Source: Bacteroidota bacterium
GTDB taxonomy: Bacteria > Bacteroidota > Bacteroidia > Bacteroidales > Paludibacteraceae
DNA length: 35,598 nt
Direction of reading: 5' to 3'
Assembly: GCA_022708505.1 (NCBI GenBank)
Contig: JAKIYP010000018.1
Location: 1-35,598, forward strand
Below are positions 8,919 through 17,054 of this stretch, one piece after another. Numbering within the stretch: the first letter of the stretch is position 1; each line of letters starts with the position of its first letter. Below the pieces are notes generated by a model. The model did not search any database. It saw nothing but the letters and a program-made list of their open reading frames with translations, and was not told the origin of the DNA. The position numbers were made by a program, and so were the translations under genes.

Positions 8919-10646
8919 ATGAAAAGAATTAAAGAAATACAGGTTAAGAATTTCAAGGCGTTTCAGGAAGAACAATCATTTAAAATAAATGGTAAGAATG
9001 TCTTGGTTTATGGAAACAATGGCTCAGGTAAATCATCATTGTTCTGGGCATTATATACCCTTTTGCAAAGTAGTACAAAAGACGATGCAGGTGTTCAGAA
9101 ATACTTTAAAAAGTATGTAGATTCCGATATTTCCACACACCAAACCCTTAGAAATGTATTTGTTGACGAAAACGAAGATTCTTATATAAAACTAACTGCG
9201 CTTGATACTGAAACAGGTAGGGAAGATATTTACACCATTTCTCACGATATCATCAATACCAATAATGATGGTGATACACTAATTCAGGAATTAAACCTTA
9301 CAAGCGATTTTATCAACTACAAATTGTTACACAATTTCTATCGTGCTTCGCATAAACAAGAAGTAAACTTGTGGCCTGTTTTTGAGCATGATATTTTTCC
9401 ATTCTTAACCGAAGGAACTCAAAACTGGTTAGAGGATATAATCAAAAGCAAAACACGGGATGTTCCCCGTACACCCAAAGGAGCAGTTGCTAGCAGAGGA
9501 CGTAGAGAAAGATACGAGCAGGAAATTACGGACTTAAATACAAAAGTTCAAAATCTATTAACTGAAATTCAGGACAATGCAAATACTTTTATAAAAAGCC
9601 ACTTCTTTAACGGTAAAGATGTAATCCGCATTAAATTGGATTTTTCAGGCAAGTTTAAGTTTACTGACATTCGGGAAAAACTATGGGAAGATAAAAAAGA
9701 AGGACTTCGCCACGATAAACTAAGAATAAAACTTACAGTTGAAGTATTTGATGAAACTTGCACATCAAACTGGCGAAAAATTGAACGTGTTCAATCATTC
9801 CTGAACGAGGCACATTTAACCCGAATTGCAATCGGAATCAGGATTGGTGCATTACGGACAAGACCTTTGGCAAGTGCAAGGTTTAAAATCCTAGTATTGG
9901 ATGATATGCTTATTAGCCTTGACCTATCAAACAGAATGGACGTTGTAAGAATAATTCTGAACAAGGAAAACAAACCCGATTTGATTTTTTTTGATGACTT
10001 CCAGAAAATAGTTCTTACCCACGACAAAGGATTTTTTAATCTTATCAGACGAAACACCGATGAAGAGCAATGGGTATACTACAATTTCACTAAAGACGAG
10101 AGTGATAATTCTGCTCCAAAAATCAAAGAAGATTTAACGCCACTTCAAAAAGCGGTAAAGAATTTTGAGGAAAACGAGTTCGAGAATTGTGGAAATGAAT
10201 TAAGAAAGGAGGCAGAAGCTGTCTTATCTGCTTTTCTTGACCCAACTATGAAGAACCTTAACAAGGATTTTGAAAGTTTAAGCGAAAAATTAGAAAAAGC
10301 TTTTAATATAGTTTCTGGTCAACGACTTCAAAAATTCAAACAGGTATTTCTTTCTGATTTTGAAATAAATAAACTCAGAAAAATAAAGACCGATTATCAT
10401 TCTGATTCCACTATTGCACAAGCTGAAAAGGACAAATTAGACAGGATGAAAACCAAACTGTTCGATTTTCTGATTGAGTTTAACGAAAAAGGTAATCGAA
10501 AAGAACTGTTAATCAAGGATACGAAAGAAATTCTGGACAGAGTAATGAATGCGGCTTCTCATCATGGAGAAAATCCACTATACAGTCATGAATTGAAAGA
10601 TGCGATAGAAAAGATTAAGAACTTAAAAGATTATTTGAATGAGTAA
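8919..10646 (+). CDS. SMC/RecF-like AAA ATPase, operon partner
   Basis: This 575-residue protein opens with IKEIQVKNFKAF, the N-terminal strand pattern of SMC/RecF/ABC-type ATPases, and has a Walker A GNNGSGKS at 32-39. A Walker B with the typical acidic pair is at LVLDD 325-329 and is followed by ISLD. A histidine switch-like LTHDKGFF lies further on. Only a short coiled-coil-like segment (about 190-230) separates the two halves, so it is a compact member without the long SMC arms. The C-terminal ~180 residues are helical and end in a conserved-looking ASHHGENPLY segment. It begins 3 bases after the methyltransferase stop. Similar ATPases (RloA-like) occur inside type I restriction loci as accessory genes. 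The function is unknown; sensing or abortive infection is possible. Confidence 0.82.
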   Translation: MKRIKEIQVKNFKAFQEEQSFKINGKNVLVYGNNGSGKSSLFWALYTLLQSSTKDDAGVQKYFKKYVDSDISTHQTLRNVFVDENEDSYIKLTALDTETGREDIYTISHDIINTNNDGDTLIQELNLTSDFINYKLLHNFYRASHKQEVNLWPVFEHDIFPFLTEGTQNWLEDIIKSKTRDVPRTPKGAVASRGRRERYEQEITDLNTKVQNLLTEIQDNANTFIKSHFFNGKDVIRIKLDFSGKFKFTDIREKLWEDKKEGLRHDKLRIKLTVEVFDETCTSNWRKIERVQSFLNEAHLTRIAIGIRIGALRTRPLASARFKILVLDDMLISLDLSNRMDVVRIILNKENKPDLIFFDDFQKIVLTHDKGFFNLIRRNTDEEQWVYYNFTKDESDNSAPKIKEDLTPLQKAVKNFEENEFENCGNELRKEAEAVLSAFLDPTMKNLNKDFESLSEKLEKAFNIVSGQRLQKFKQVFLSDFEINKLRKIKTDYHSDSTIAQAEKDKLDRMKTKLFDFLIEFNEKGNRKELLIKDTKEILDRVMNAASHHGENPLYSHELKDAIEKIKNLKDYLNE

Positions 10647-10719
10647 ATTTATCACTTCAATTTAAACGTCAGGAAAATGAATTAACTACACTACATTACA
10701 AGTAGGAGAAAATTATCGA

Positions 10720-11205
10720 CTATCTGAACGTGAATTTCTTTTGCGAAATATAGCTAACCCCGGTAGCCACTATCGTGATGGCCATTTTGGATGGAGTCGG
10801 GAACCAGCCGAATACGTCAACGAGTAATTTCAACCCGATGTAATTGATGGTCAGGTTGGCAACTACTACGATGCCATAGCGGAAGAGTTGCACCTTGCCC
10901 CGGAGGTCGGAGTTGTTGAAGGTGACGTATTTCTGTAACAGGAAACCCGACATGAAGCTGATGGGGAAAGAGAATGCCAGCGCCGCGATGTGCGAACTCA
11001 ATGTGACAAAGCCCAACGGCAACATCTGCTGACGCAGGATGAAGTGGAAAATGCTGAAATATAACAACCAATCGAACACTAAGTTGGCTACTCCGGTGGC
11101 ACCGTAACGGAAAAACTCGACTGACATATATTTGCGGAAAGGCGGATAAAAGTAATCGACCATTCGACGTATTCCGATACCGGTGGATGTAAGAAATTTA
11201 CGCAT
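10720..11205 (-). CDS. GtrA-family membrane protein
   Basis: This 161-residue protein has four hydrophobic segments and the GtrA-like pattern: EFFRYGATGVANLVFDWLLY near the N-terminus, SFPISFMSGFLLQKYVTF in the middle, and FRYGIVVVANLTINYIGL followed by YISQKKFTF at the end. GtrA proteins are small integral membrane proteins linked to moving lipid-linked sugars across the inner membrane or to cell-wall glycosylation. The gene diverges from rsmA and ends 74 bases from the defence operon, with which it converges; it is the first ordinary chromosomal gene to the right of the island. The substrate cannot be read from the sequence. Confidence 0.85.
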   Translation of the reverse strand: MRKFLTSTGIGIRRMVDYFYPPFRKYMSVEFFRYGATGVANLVFDWLLYFSIFHFILRQQMLPLGFVTLSSHIAALAFSFPISFMSGFLLQKYVTFNNSDLRGKVQLFRYGIVVVANLTINYIGLKLLVDVFGWFPTPSKMAITIVATGVSYISQKKFTFR

Positions 11206-11208
11206 TTA

Positions 11209-11240
11209 GTTGGTACTTGTAACAAATTTGTTTACTTTTG
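11209..11240 (+). promoter_or_regulatory. Bacteroidota-type promoter of rsmA
   Basis: GTTG at 11209-11212 and TACTTTTG at 11233-11240 are 20 bases apart. This fits the -33/-7 consensus with one mismatch in the -33 box. It lies between the divergent GtrA and rsmA genes and supports the rsmA start at 11322, because an upstream in-frame ATG at 11238 would overlap the -7 box. Confidence 0.55.
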
Positions 11241-11321
11241 TGCGGCGTTATAATAACGCACAAAGATACGATTAATTATTCACTATTACCAAATCCGATA
11301 TGCCCGACGACTATCATCAGC

Positions 11322-12101
11322 ATGACACAAGTAAGAGCAAAGAAATACTTGGGACAGCACTTCCTGAAGGATTTGGAAGTAGCTCGCCGCATTGCTGAGA
11401 GCTTAGAGCTTTCGGGGCCGGCTACCGTACTCGAAATCGGACCGGGTACCGGTGTTCTTACCCAATTCCTGTTACAAAATCCAAACATTGACCTGACTGC
11501 CGTTGAGGTGGATTGGGAATCAGTTGCTTATCTGCATACGCATTTCCCCCAACTGAAGGTTATCGAAGCGGATTTCCTGAAAATGGATTTGAAATCATTA
11601 TTCCCGGATAAATTGTACCTCATCGGGAATTTACCTTATAATATCTCCAGCCAGATCTTTTTTAAGATGCTGGAAAACCGCGACCGTATTCCTCAATTGG
11701 TTTGTATGATTCAGAAGGAAGTGGCGGAAAGGATGGCCGCCGTGCATGGCAATAAGACCTATGGTATCTTGTCGGTACTCATGCAGGCCTTTTACTCGAT
11801 CGACTATCTATTCACCGTTCATGAGCATGTGTTTGACCCTCCGCCTAAGGTCAAATCGGCTGTTATTCGCCTGACCCGCAATGAAGTGAATGAGCTCGGA
11901 TGCAACGAGCAGCTCTTCAAAACGGTGGTGAAAACAGCCTTCAACCAGCGCCGCAAGACGATGCGCAACTCGCTCAAACCCCTCGTGGAGAAAGATAACC
12001 CGATGTATGCAGATCCTCTTTTTGATAAAAGACCGGAACAATTAGATGTGGCTGCCTTCATCGACCTGACGAACCGGGTGGAGCGTGCGATGAGAACTTA
12101 A
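11322..12101 (+). CDS. rsmA: 16S rRNA dimethyladenosine transferase RsmA/KsgA
   Basis: This 259-residue protein dimethylates two adjacent adenosines in the loop of helix 45 of 16S rRNA, a late step in small-subunit maturation. The family signature is complete: KKYLGQHFL at the N-terminus, SAM-binding VLEIGPGTG at 36-44, and the catalytic NLPY at 103-106. FNQRRKTMRNSL follows near the C-terminus. The ATG at 11322 (MTQVRAKK) was chosen because the family begins just before this motif; the longer frame from 11238 starts in the promoter. In Bacteroidota rsmA is often followed by a divalent-cation transporter, as it is here. Confidence 0.97.
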   Translation: MTQVRAKKYLGQHFLKDLEVARRIAESLELSGPATVLEIGPGTGVLTQFLLQNPNIDLTAVEVDWESVAYLHTHFPQLKVIEADFLKMDLKSLFPDKLYLIGNLPYNISSQIFFKMLENRDRIPQLVCMIQKEVAERMAAVHGNKTYGILSVLMQAFYSIDYLFTVHEHVFDPPPKVKSAVIRLTRNEVNELGCNEQLFKTVVKTAFNQRRKTMRNSLKPLVEKDNPMYADPLFDKRPEQLDVAAFIDLTNRVERAMRT

Positions 12102-12191
12102 AAGGAATTCCAAACATGCGGAAGATTTTCTGCAAACCGTACCGGACCCGCGATGGGAAAGGGCAGGTTAAAAAAAGAAAGGAGTGAAATC

Positions 12192-13139
12192 ATGGCAGAA
12201 CTCAGGCTATTTTACCAGGAAGAAGGTAAACTCAAAATATCAAAGTCAATCGATATCCTGAAAAAAGTGAATCTGAAAGATATGATCTGGATTGACCTGA
12301 TCGATGTTTCGGATGCAGTTGAAACGGAACTGGAACAGTTTCTTAAAATCTACATACAGGAAGATGAAGAAATAGAAGAAATCGAGATGAGTTCGCGGTA
12401 TATCCAGACCGAGGACAGCATTGTAGCCAACTCGAATTTCCTGCAGGATAATTTCCAGATGCAACCGGTTTCGTTTATTCTGAAAAACGGGATTCTGGTT
12501 TCGGTGCGCGACACCGAACTGAAGTCATTCAACGACACGGTGAAAAAGATTTACGCGGATTCCAAAAACTTTACAACAGGCTATCATGTGCTGGTGGCGC
12601 TGCTCGAAACCCGTGTGGAATACGACGCGGATATGATTGAGTATATCACCGACCAGATTACCAATTTAAGTAAGACGCTGAATACGGAAGATGATCTGAG
12701 TCAGGATATCCTGATGAGCATCAAGGACCATCAGGAAAAGGTAATGATTATCCGGCAGAACATTATTGATAAGCAACGGGTGGTGTCGAATATGTTGAAG
12801 TCCAACCTGTTCCCGCAGGATTTGCTGCCGCGACTAACCATGGTTATCAAGGACATCAACTCCTTATTCGAATATACCCGTTTCGGATTCGACCGGCTCG
12901 ATTATCTCCAGGATACTTTCCTCGGTTTGGTTAACATCCAGCAGAACAAGATTATCAAGATATTTACCGTGGTGTCGGTTATCTTCATGCCCCCGACACT
13001 CATCGCCAGCATGTACGGGATGAACTTCAAGTTTATGCCCGAGCTAAGCTGGAAATTCGGTTATCCCTTCTCTATTTTCCTGATGGTTGGTTTTGCCGTA
13101 GGGGTGTTGCTGTATTTTAAACGGAAAAAATGGTTGTGA
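12192..13139 (+). CDS. corA: CorA-type magnesium/divalent-cation transporter
   Basis: This 315-residue protein is a CorA-family channel. A long soluble N-terminal domain is followed by two C-terminal transmembrane helices, with the defining YGMN motif after the first (MYGMNFKFMPELSW). It forms a homopentameric Mg2+ (or Co2+/Ni2+) pathway in the inner membrane. The second in-frame ATG at 12192 was chosen because it is preceded by a strong purine-rich site (AAAGAAAGGAGTG) at a proper distance, giving the usual N-terminus MAELRLFYQEEG. The first ATG at 12153 would put this site inside the gene. The C-terminus ends in lysines, as is usual for CorA. Confidence 0.93.
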   Translation: MAELRLFYQEEGKLKISKSIDILKKVNLKDMIWIDLIDVSDAVETELEQFLKIYIQEDEEIEEIEMSSRYIQTEDSIVANSNFLQDNFQMQPVSFILKNGILVSVRDTELKSFNDTVKKIYADSKNFTTGYHVLVALLETRVEYDADMIEYITDQITNLSKTLNTEDDLSQDILMSIKDHQEKVMIIRQNIIDKQRVVSNMLKSNLFPQDLLPRLTMVIKDINSLFEYTRFGFDRLDYLQDTFLGLVNIQQNKIIKIFTVVSVIFMPPTLIASMYGMNFKFMPELSWKFGYPFSIFLMVGFAVGVLLYFKRKKWL

Positions 13140-13189
13140 TACCGAATGCAGAAATGCAATTAACGAAAATGTAGAAACGCCCATTGTAT

Positions 13190-13218
13190 GTAGAGACGCC
13201 CTATTAGGGCGTCTCTAC
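13190..13218. repeat. 29-bp near-perfect palindrome, possible terminator
   Basis: GTAGAGACGCCCTA (13190-13203) and its exact reverse complement (13205-13218) are separated by a single base. A degraded direct copy, GTAGAAACGCCC, lies just upstream at 13171-13182. It sits between the convergent corA and sialate-esterase genes. There is no T-tract on either strand, so it is not a standard intrinsic terminator. Palindromes with this GTAGAGACG end are widespread dispersed repeats in several bacterial groups, from memory. Confidence 0.8.
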
Positions 13219-13220
13219 GG

Positions 13221-13283
13221 CCATGCGACCATGCGCCATGCGACCATACGACCTACGACCATACGACCATACGACCATGCGTC
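13221..13283. repeat. degenerate octamer tandem array (CCATRCGA)
   Basis: Eight consecutive units of CCATGCGA/CCATACGA follow the palindrome. Two of them are shortened to seven bases (CCATGCG and CCTACGA). The array ends about 10 bases before the stop codon of the sialate esterase gene. No coding or promoter function is visible. Confidence 0.8.
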
Positions 13284-13293
13284 GATATTTGTT

Positions 13294-14688
13294 TCACCAA
13301 TTATCAGACCTAAACGACGACACCGGCAATCCGCCCATGCCGAACATATCGCCGACCACGAAATTTTCGAAGGCGTAGCGAACTGCAACCGGATTAGGAA
13401 CCGAATCGCTGGTTACCACAACTTTATTCCGTTGAACTTTTGCTTTGGCAGGGTAGAATACCTTATCTTCTCCTGCGAGCATGAACAGATTTGATTCGTT
13501 GTTTTTGGCATACAAACCTAACGGTGCTTTATCAAAATTCACGGTAACCTGGTTGTCCTTAATTTCGATGTTTTTATACTCCGGACTTTCGCTTTCGATG
13601 CCGGTAATATTGTAAGTTTTGGTGATGGCTAAGAGAGCCATACGCTCACCGGCTTCTTTCTTCTTTGCCGGGTGGATGCAGTTTTCTTCTCCCGTATCCA
13701 TGAGTACTGCCATGCCGGTATGCGGTTCCTTGGCTGCCTTTTGCTGAGCTTCACGAAGAAAGGCCGAATTTACCCCGCCATTATAGCCGTAAGGAGCAAT
13801 CTGGCAGAAATAGAAAGGAATGGGTTGTTCCTGTTTCCATTGCGCTCTCCAGCCGTCGGTCATGGATTTAAACATGGCAGCATAACTTTCATAACGATCG
13901 CGGTTGCTTTCACCCTGATACCAGATTACACCTTTTATTGTATATCCAACCAGGGGATGTATCATACCCTGATATAACATGGTGGGTGTTTGGTTCGGAT
14001 TTTTGATATTATCTGCTGTCGCAGGAATTTTTGCCTGCGGGAAAGCAGTCAGCATTTCCTCATTCATCCAGGCTTCGATGGATGATCCGCCCCACGAACT
14101 GGATATCAGTCCTACCGGAACTTTAAGGGTTTCCTGCAACAACCTCCCGAAATAATAAGCTGTTGCGCTGAAATCGCGTACGCTTACCGGCATCGCTTCT
14201 TCCCAGCGACCGGTAACATCTGTCTGAGCATCCAGTGTAGCCTTGCGGGTAACCCTGAATAAACGGATTTTTGAATTTTCACTTTTCAGAATATCCATGT
14301 TCCCTCCTTCAATGGGTTGTCCCTGAAATCCTTTCATGGGCATTTCCATGTTACTTTGTCCGGAACATAGCCATACTTCACCCAGCATAATGTTGTTGAG
14401 GATAACAGATTTTCCGTCGCTAATCACCATTGTATACGGACCACCTGCTTTGGTGGTCGCGAATGAGAATTTCCAGTTACCATCCTGATCGGCTGTAGTT
14501 TTATAACGTTTCAGGTTCCAGCTTGTAAAAAGTGTTACCTGTTTGTTGGGTGTTGCCTTTCCCCAGATATTGGCTGTGGTTTGTTGCTGTAAAACCATGT
14601 CACTCGAGAAAAATGCCGGGAGTTTGATTTCAGCCCGGAGTGCAGTCAGCATAAAAGCAAAGAGCAAAAGAAAGCTTAATTTTTTCAT
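13294..14688 (-). CDS. secreted sialate O-acetylesterase (SASA family)
   Basis: This 464-residue protein carries a signal peptide (MKKLSFLLLFAFMLTALRA). It has the SGNH/SASA esterase motifs: GQSNME with nucleophile Ser112 and the following VIWYQGESN block. The late DTGEENCIHP block supplies the Asp/His pair. It probably removes acetyl groups from sialic acid or plant/mucin glycans in the periplasm. The ATG at 14688 was chosen over the upstream one at 14805 because it begins a proper signal peptide; the longer frame would overlap the 3' end of the aminotransferase gene. It lies alone on the minus strand, so a role in a specific polysaccharide pathway cannot be read from context. Confidence 0.9.
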   Translation of the reverse strand: MKKLSFLLLFAFMLTALRAEIKLPAFFSSDMVLQQQTTANIWGKATPNKQVTLFTSWNLKRYKTTADQDGNWKFSFATTKAGGPYTMVISDGKSVILNNIMLGEVWLCSGQSNMEMPMKGFQGQPIEGGNMDILKSENSKIRLFRVTRKATLDAQTDVTGRWEEAMPVSVRDFSATAYYFGRLLQETLKVPVGLISSSWGGSSIEAWMNEEMLTAFPQAKIPATADNIKNPNQTPTMLYQGMIHPLVGYTIKGVIWYQGESNRDRYESYAAMFKSMTDGWRAQWKQEQPIPFYFCQIAPYGYNGGVNSAFLREAQQKAAKEPHTGMAVLMDTGEENCIHPAKKKEAGERMALLAITKTYNITGIESESPEYKNIEIKDNQVTVNFDKAPLGLYAKNNESNLFMLAGEDKVFYPAKAKVQRNKVVVTSDSVPNPVAVRYAFENFVVGDMFGMGGLPVSSFRSDNW

Positions 14689-14729
14689 CTGTTTTTCTTG
14701 TGTTGATTTAAAACTGTAGTATAAGACTG

Positions 14730-14737
14730 CAAATCTA
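14730..14737 (-). promoter_or_regulatory. candidate -7 promoter box of the sialate esterase gene
   Basis: The minus strand reads TAGATTTG, an exact TAnnTTTG match, 41 bases upstream of the ATG at 14688. No convincing -33 box is present at the usual distance. Its location between the two genes supports independent transcription of the esterase. Confidence 0.4.
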
Positions 14738-14761
14738 CAATTTTTATTGAAAAGAGAACTG

Positions 14762-15991
14762 TTAATTTTCGAAAAAATGAATGGTCTGCACGATAATATC
14801 AACACAGGCTTCCAGTTCGGCTTTGGTCATGACCAACGGGGGTGCAAAACGTATAATATTGGTATGCGTTGGTTTGGCTAACAGTCCGTTCTCCGCTAAT
14901 TTCAAACAGATATCCCAGGCTAAGTTTGTATGTCCTTCGTTGTTAATTACCAGTGCATTCATCAAACCTTTCCCACGCACGAGTTTGGCAATTTTTGACG
15001 AATTGCATAGTTTCTCCATCTCTTCGCGGAAATAAATGCCGAGTTCCATGGCGTTCTCAGCCAGCCGTTCATCGCGAACCACTTCAAGAGCCGCAATGGC
15101 AACCGCTGCTGCCAGGGGGTTTCCGCCAAAGGTAGAACCATGTTGTCCGGGACGCAGGACATCCATAATTACACGGTGCGACAAGACCCCGGAAACCGGA
15201 TAAACACCTCCCGATAAGGCTTTTCCCAGGATCAGAATGTCGGGATGTACGTCTTCGTAATCACAGGCCAGCAAACGGCCGGTACGGGCAATGCCGGTCT
15301 GAATCTCATCGGCGATAAACAATACCTGATGTTTCCGGCATAAGTCATAACAACGCTTCAGATAGCCGTCATCCGGAACCAATGCCCCGGCTTCTCCCTG
15401 GATGGGCTCAACCAAAAAACCGGCTACATCGGGATTTTCCTTTAAGGCTTTCTCTAACGCATCAACATCATTATAAGGTATGATGATGAAGCCGGGCGTG
15501 TACGGACCGAAATGTGTACGGGCATCCGGATCAACGGAAAACGAAACGATGGTCGTGGTACGGCCGTGAAAATTGTTCTCGCAAACGATGATTTTCGCCT
15601 TGTCTTCTGCAATTCCCTTATGTTCATACCCCCATTTCCGCCCAAGCTTGATAGCAGTTTCCACAGCTTCCGCACCGGTGTTCATCGGCAGGAATTTGTC
15701 GTAACCGAAATATCGGGTGATGAACTGTTCGAAAATGCCGAGCTTGCTGTTGTAAAACGCCCTCGAGGTAAGGGTAAGTTGTTGTGCCTGCGTGGTGAGC
15801 GCCGCTGTGATTTTCGGGTGACAATGGCCCTGATTCACGGCAGAGTATGCCGATAGAAAATCATAATACCTTTTTCCTTCCACATCCCACACATATACAC
15901 CTTCACCCCGGTCGAGCACCACCGGAAGCGGGTGGTAATTGTGCGCGCCATATTGGTTCTCGAGATTGATTAATTGTTCTGTTTGTTTCAT
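14762..15991 (-). CDS. rocD: ornithine aminotransferase
   Basis: This 409-residue class III PLP enzyme converts ornithine and 2-oxoglutarate to glutamate-5-semialdehyde and glutamate. The sequence runs with the RocD family throughout: [34 protein letters not shown], the DEIQTG block with Asp228, and the PLP lysine K257 in ILGKALSGG. It is the last gene of a minus-strand set, after an arginine-deiminase-like pentein and CtlX; together they would take arginine via citrulline and ornithine towards glutamate. The 114 bases between ctlX and this gene consist almost entirely of a heptamer-phased repeat array, which would form the 5' leader of rocD. Confidence 0.95.
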   Translation of the reverse strand: MKQTEQLINLENQYGAHNYHPLPVVLDRGEGVYVWDVEGKRYYDFLSAYSAVNQGHCHPKITAALTTQAQQLTLTSRAFYNSKLGIFEQFITRYFGYDKFLPMNTGAEAVETAIKLGRKWGYEHKGIAEDKAKIIVCENNFHGRTTTIVSFSVDPDARTHFGPYTPGFIIIPYNDVDALEKALKENPDVAGFLVEPIQGEAGALVPDDGYLKRCYDLCRKHQVLFIADEIQTGIARTGRLLACDYEDVHPDILILGKALSGGVYPVSGVLSHRVIMDVLRPGQHGSTFGGNPLAAAVAIAALEVVRDERLAENAMELGIYFREEMEKLCNSSKIAKLVRGKGLMNALVINNEGHTNLAWDICLKLAENGLLAKPTHTNIIRFAPPLVMTKAELEACVDIIVQTIHFFEN

Positions 15992-16001
15992 ATCTTTTTT
16001 G

Positions 16002-16120
16002 TTTACAGTCTACAGTCTACAGTCTACGGTCTACGGTCGTCGGTTGCCAGACACAGCTTTCCGCTTTCCGCTTTCCGTTCCCCGCTATTCGCTATTCGCT
16101 ATTCGCTATTCGCTATTCAC
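16002..16120. repeat. 119-bp heptamer-phased degenerate tandem array
   Basis: Seventeen consecutive 7-base units stay in phase from TTTACAG at 16002. In order they include TCTACAG x2, TCTACGG x2, TTTCCGC x2, TATTCGC x4 and a final TATTCAC, with diverged units between the blocks. The array fills the ctlX-rocD gap. It also supplies the stop codon and last codons of ctlX on the minus strand (VNSE-stop at 16106-16120). Confidence 0.85.
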
Positions 16121-17038
16121 CACCTCCAGCATCATACACCTTACACTACCGCCACCATATTTTTCAATCGTGGGTACGGGGCATACTATCAGGTCATTAT
16201 AACTTTTAAACGCTGCGATTTGGTTTTGGTTCAGCGAATCGTATGCCGATTGTGACATGACCAGAAATTTCTTACCAGTCGTGTTTTTTACCTGAAGCAT
16301 ATTGCCGGCAAACCGGTGCATTTGTGCTTCACTGATTTCGATGATGTGTTTTCCGGTTTCCCGAAAGGCGCTTTTCAGCATGTCCTTTTCTTTTTCATCA
16401 TCAATACTGTCGAAACAAATTACGACAAATTCATCGGCGATACACATCAGTACGTTGGTGTGGTAAACCGGCAACCGCTCGCTACCTGCCTGTTGATAGG
16501 CGTTGAAACAGACCGGCCTGTAACCGAAATCATCACAGAAATGTTGGAACAGTTTTTTATCCGTTCGTTCCGAAAGTGCTGCATAGGCAATTCGATGGTC
16601 ACGATCGAGTACCATGCTGCCGGTGCCTTCTAAAAATACATTTTCCGCTTCAAATTTGCTGTAATCAACCATGCAGGACGGGCTAAACCTGTTTCCCAAT
16701 ACATCCTGAATGAAGTCGGTTCGTCTTTCTGCGCGGCGATTCGGTGCGTACATCGGGTACAAAACCACCCGACCGTCCTCCTGAAAGGAGATCCAGTTGT
16801 TCGGAAATATAGAATCCGGAGTATGAGGTGCTGCAGTATCAGGATATACCATGACCTGAACACCTTTATCCCGAAGTAATTTCACCATGTTCCTGAATTC
16901 TTCCAACGCCTGTTGTTGAATCAACCGGTCAGGTTTGTCACCTTCCTGCTGAAAGAAATTGTTGACCGCGGTTTCAGGGTTAAAGCCGAAAGCCACCGGT
17001 TCAATCATGATTACCTTATTTGTTGTTTGTACTGACAT
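16106..17038 (-). CDS. ctlX: CtlX-family citrulline hydrolase (pentein)
   Basis: This 310-residue protein belongs to the amidinotransferase/dimethylargininase (pentein) superfamily and fits the CtlX group, which hydrolyses citrulline to ornithine. Visible catalytic features are TPDSIFPNNW at 73-82 (substrate-binding acidic region), LEGTGSMVLD at 136-145, His193 in VYHTNVLM, and the nucleophile Cys301 in GGGSVRCMMLE. It follows an arginine-deiminase-like gene with a 16-base gap and precedes ornithine aminotransferase, which strongly supports arginine/citrulline catabolism. The C-terminal VNSE and the stop codon are written in the heptamer array, so the end of the protein may vary between strains. 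A dimethylarginine substrate is the main alternative. Confidence 0.88.
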   Translation of the reverse strand: MSVQTTNKVIMIEPVAFGFNPETAVNNFFQQEGDKPDRLIQQQALEEFRNMVKLLRDKGVQVMVYPDTAAPHTPDSIFPNNWISFQEDGRVVLYPMYAPNRRAERRTDFIQDVLGNRFSPSCMVDYSKFEAENVFLEGTGSMVLDRDHRIAYAALSERTDKKLFQHFCDDFGYRPVCFNAYQQAGSERLPVYHTNVLMCIADEFVVICFDSIDDEKEKDMLKSAFRETGKHIIEISEAQMHRFAGNMLQVKNTTGKKFLVMSQSAYDSLNQNQIAAFKSYNDLIVCPVPTIEKYGGGSVRCMMLEVVNSE

Positions 17039-17054
17039 AGCTTTTTTATCCTGT

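Noticed and set aside
864-10646. Canonical DISARM, BREX or type I restriction system
   Set aside because: No DUF1998 protein, PglZ phosphatase, Lon-like BrxL or HsdS gene is visible, and the PLD domain is fused to the helicase.
11238-11321. Longer N-terminus for RsmA
   Set aside because: The extra 28 residues overlap the -7 promoter box and precede the conserved family start MTQVRAKKYLGQHFL.
13231-13494. Plus-strand open frame of 87 codons
   Set aside because: It begins in the octamer repeat array and continues antisense to the sialate esterase gene.
16002-16120. CRISPR array
   Set aside because: The repeats are 7 bases, directly adjacent and without unique spacers; no cas gene is present.
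15939-16255. Plus-strand open frames rich in Ser, Arg, Tyr and Phe
   Set aside because: Their sequence (repeated RYSLFAIRYS) is only a translation of the heptamer array, with no independent support.
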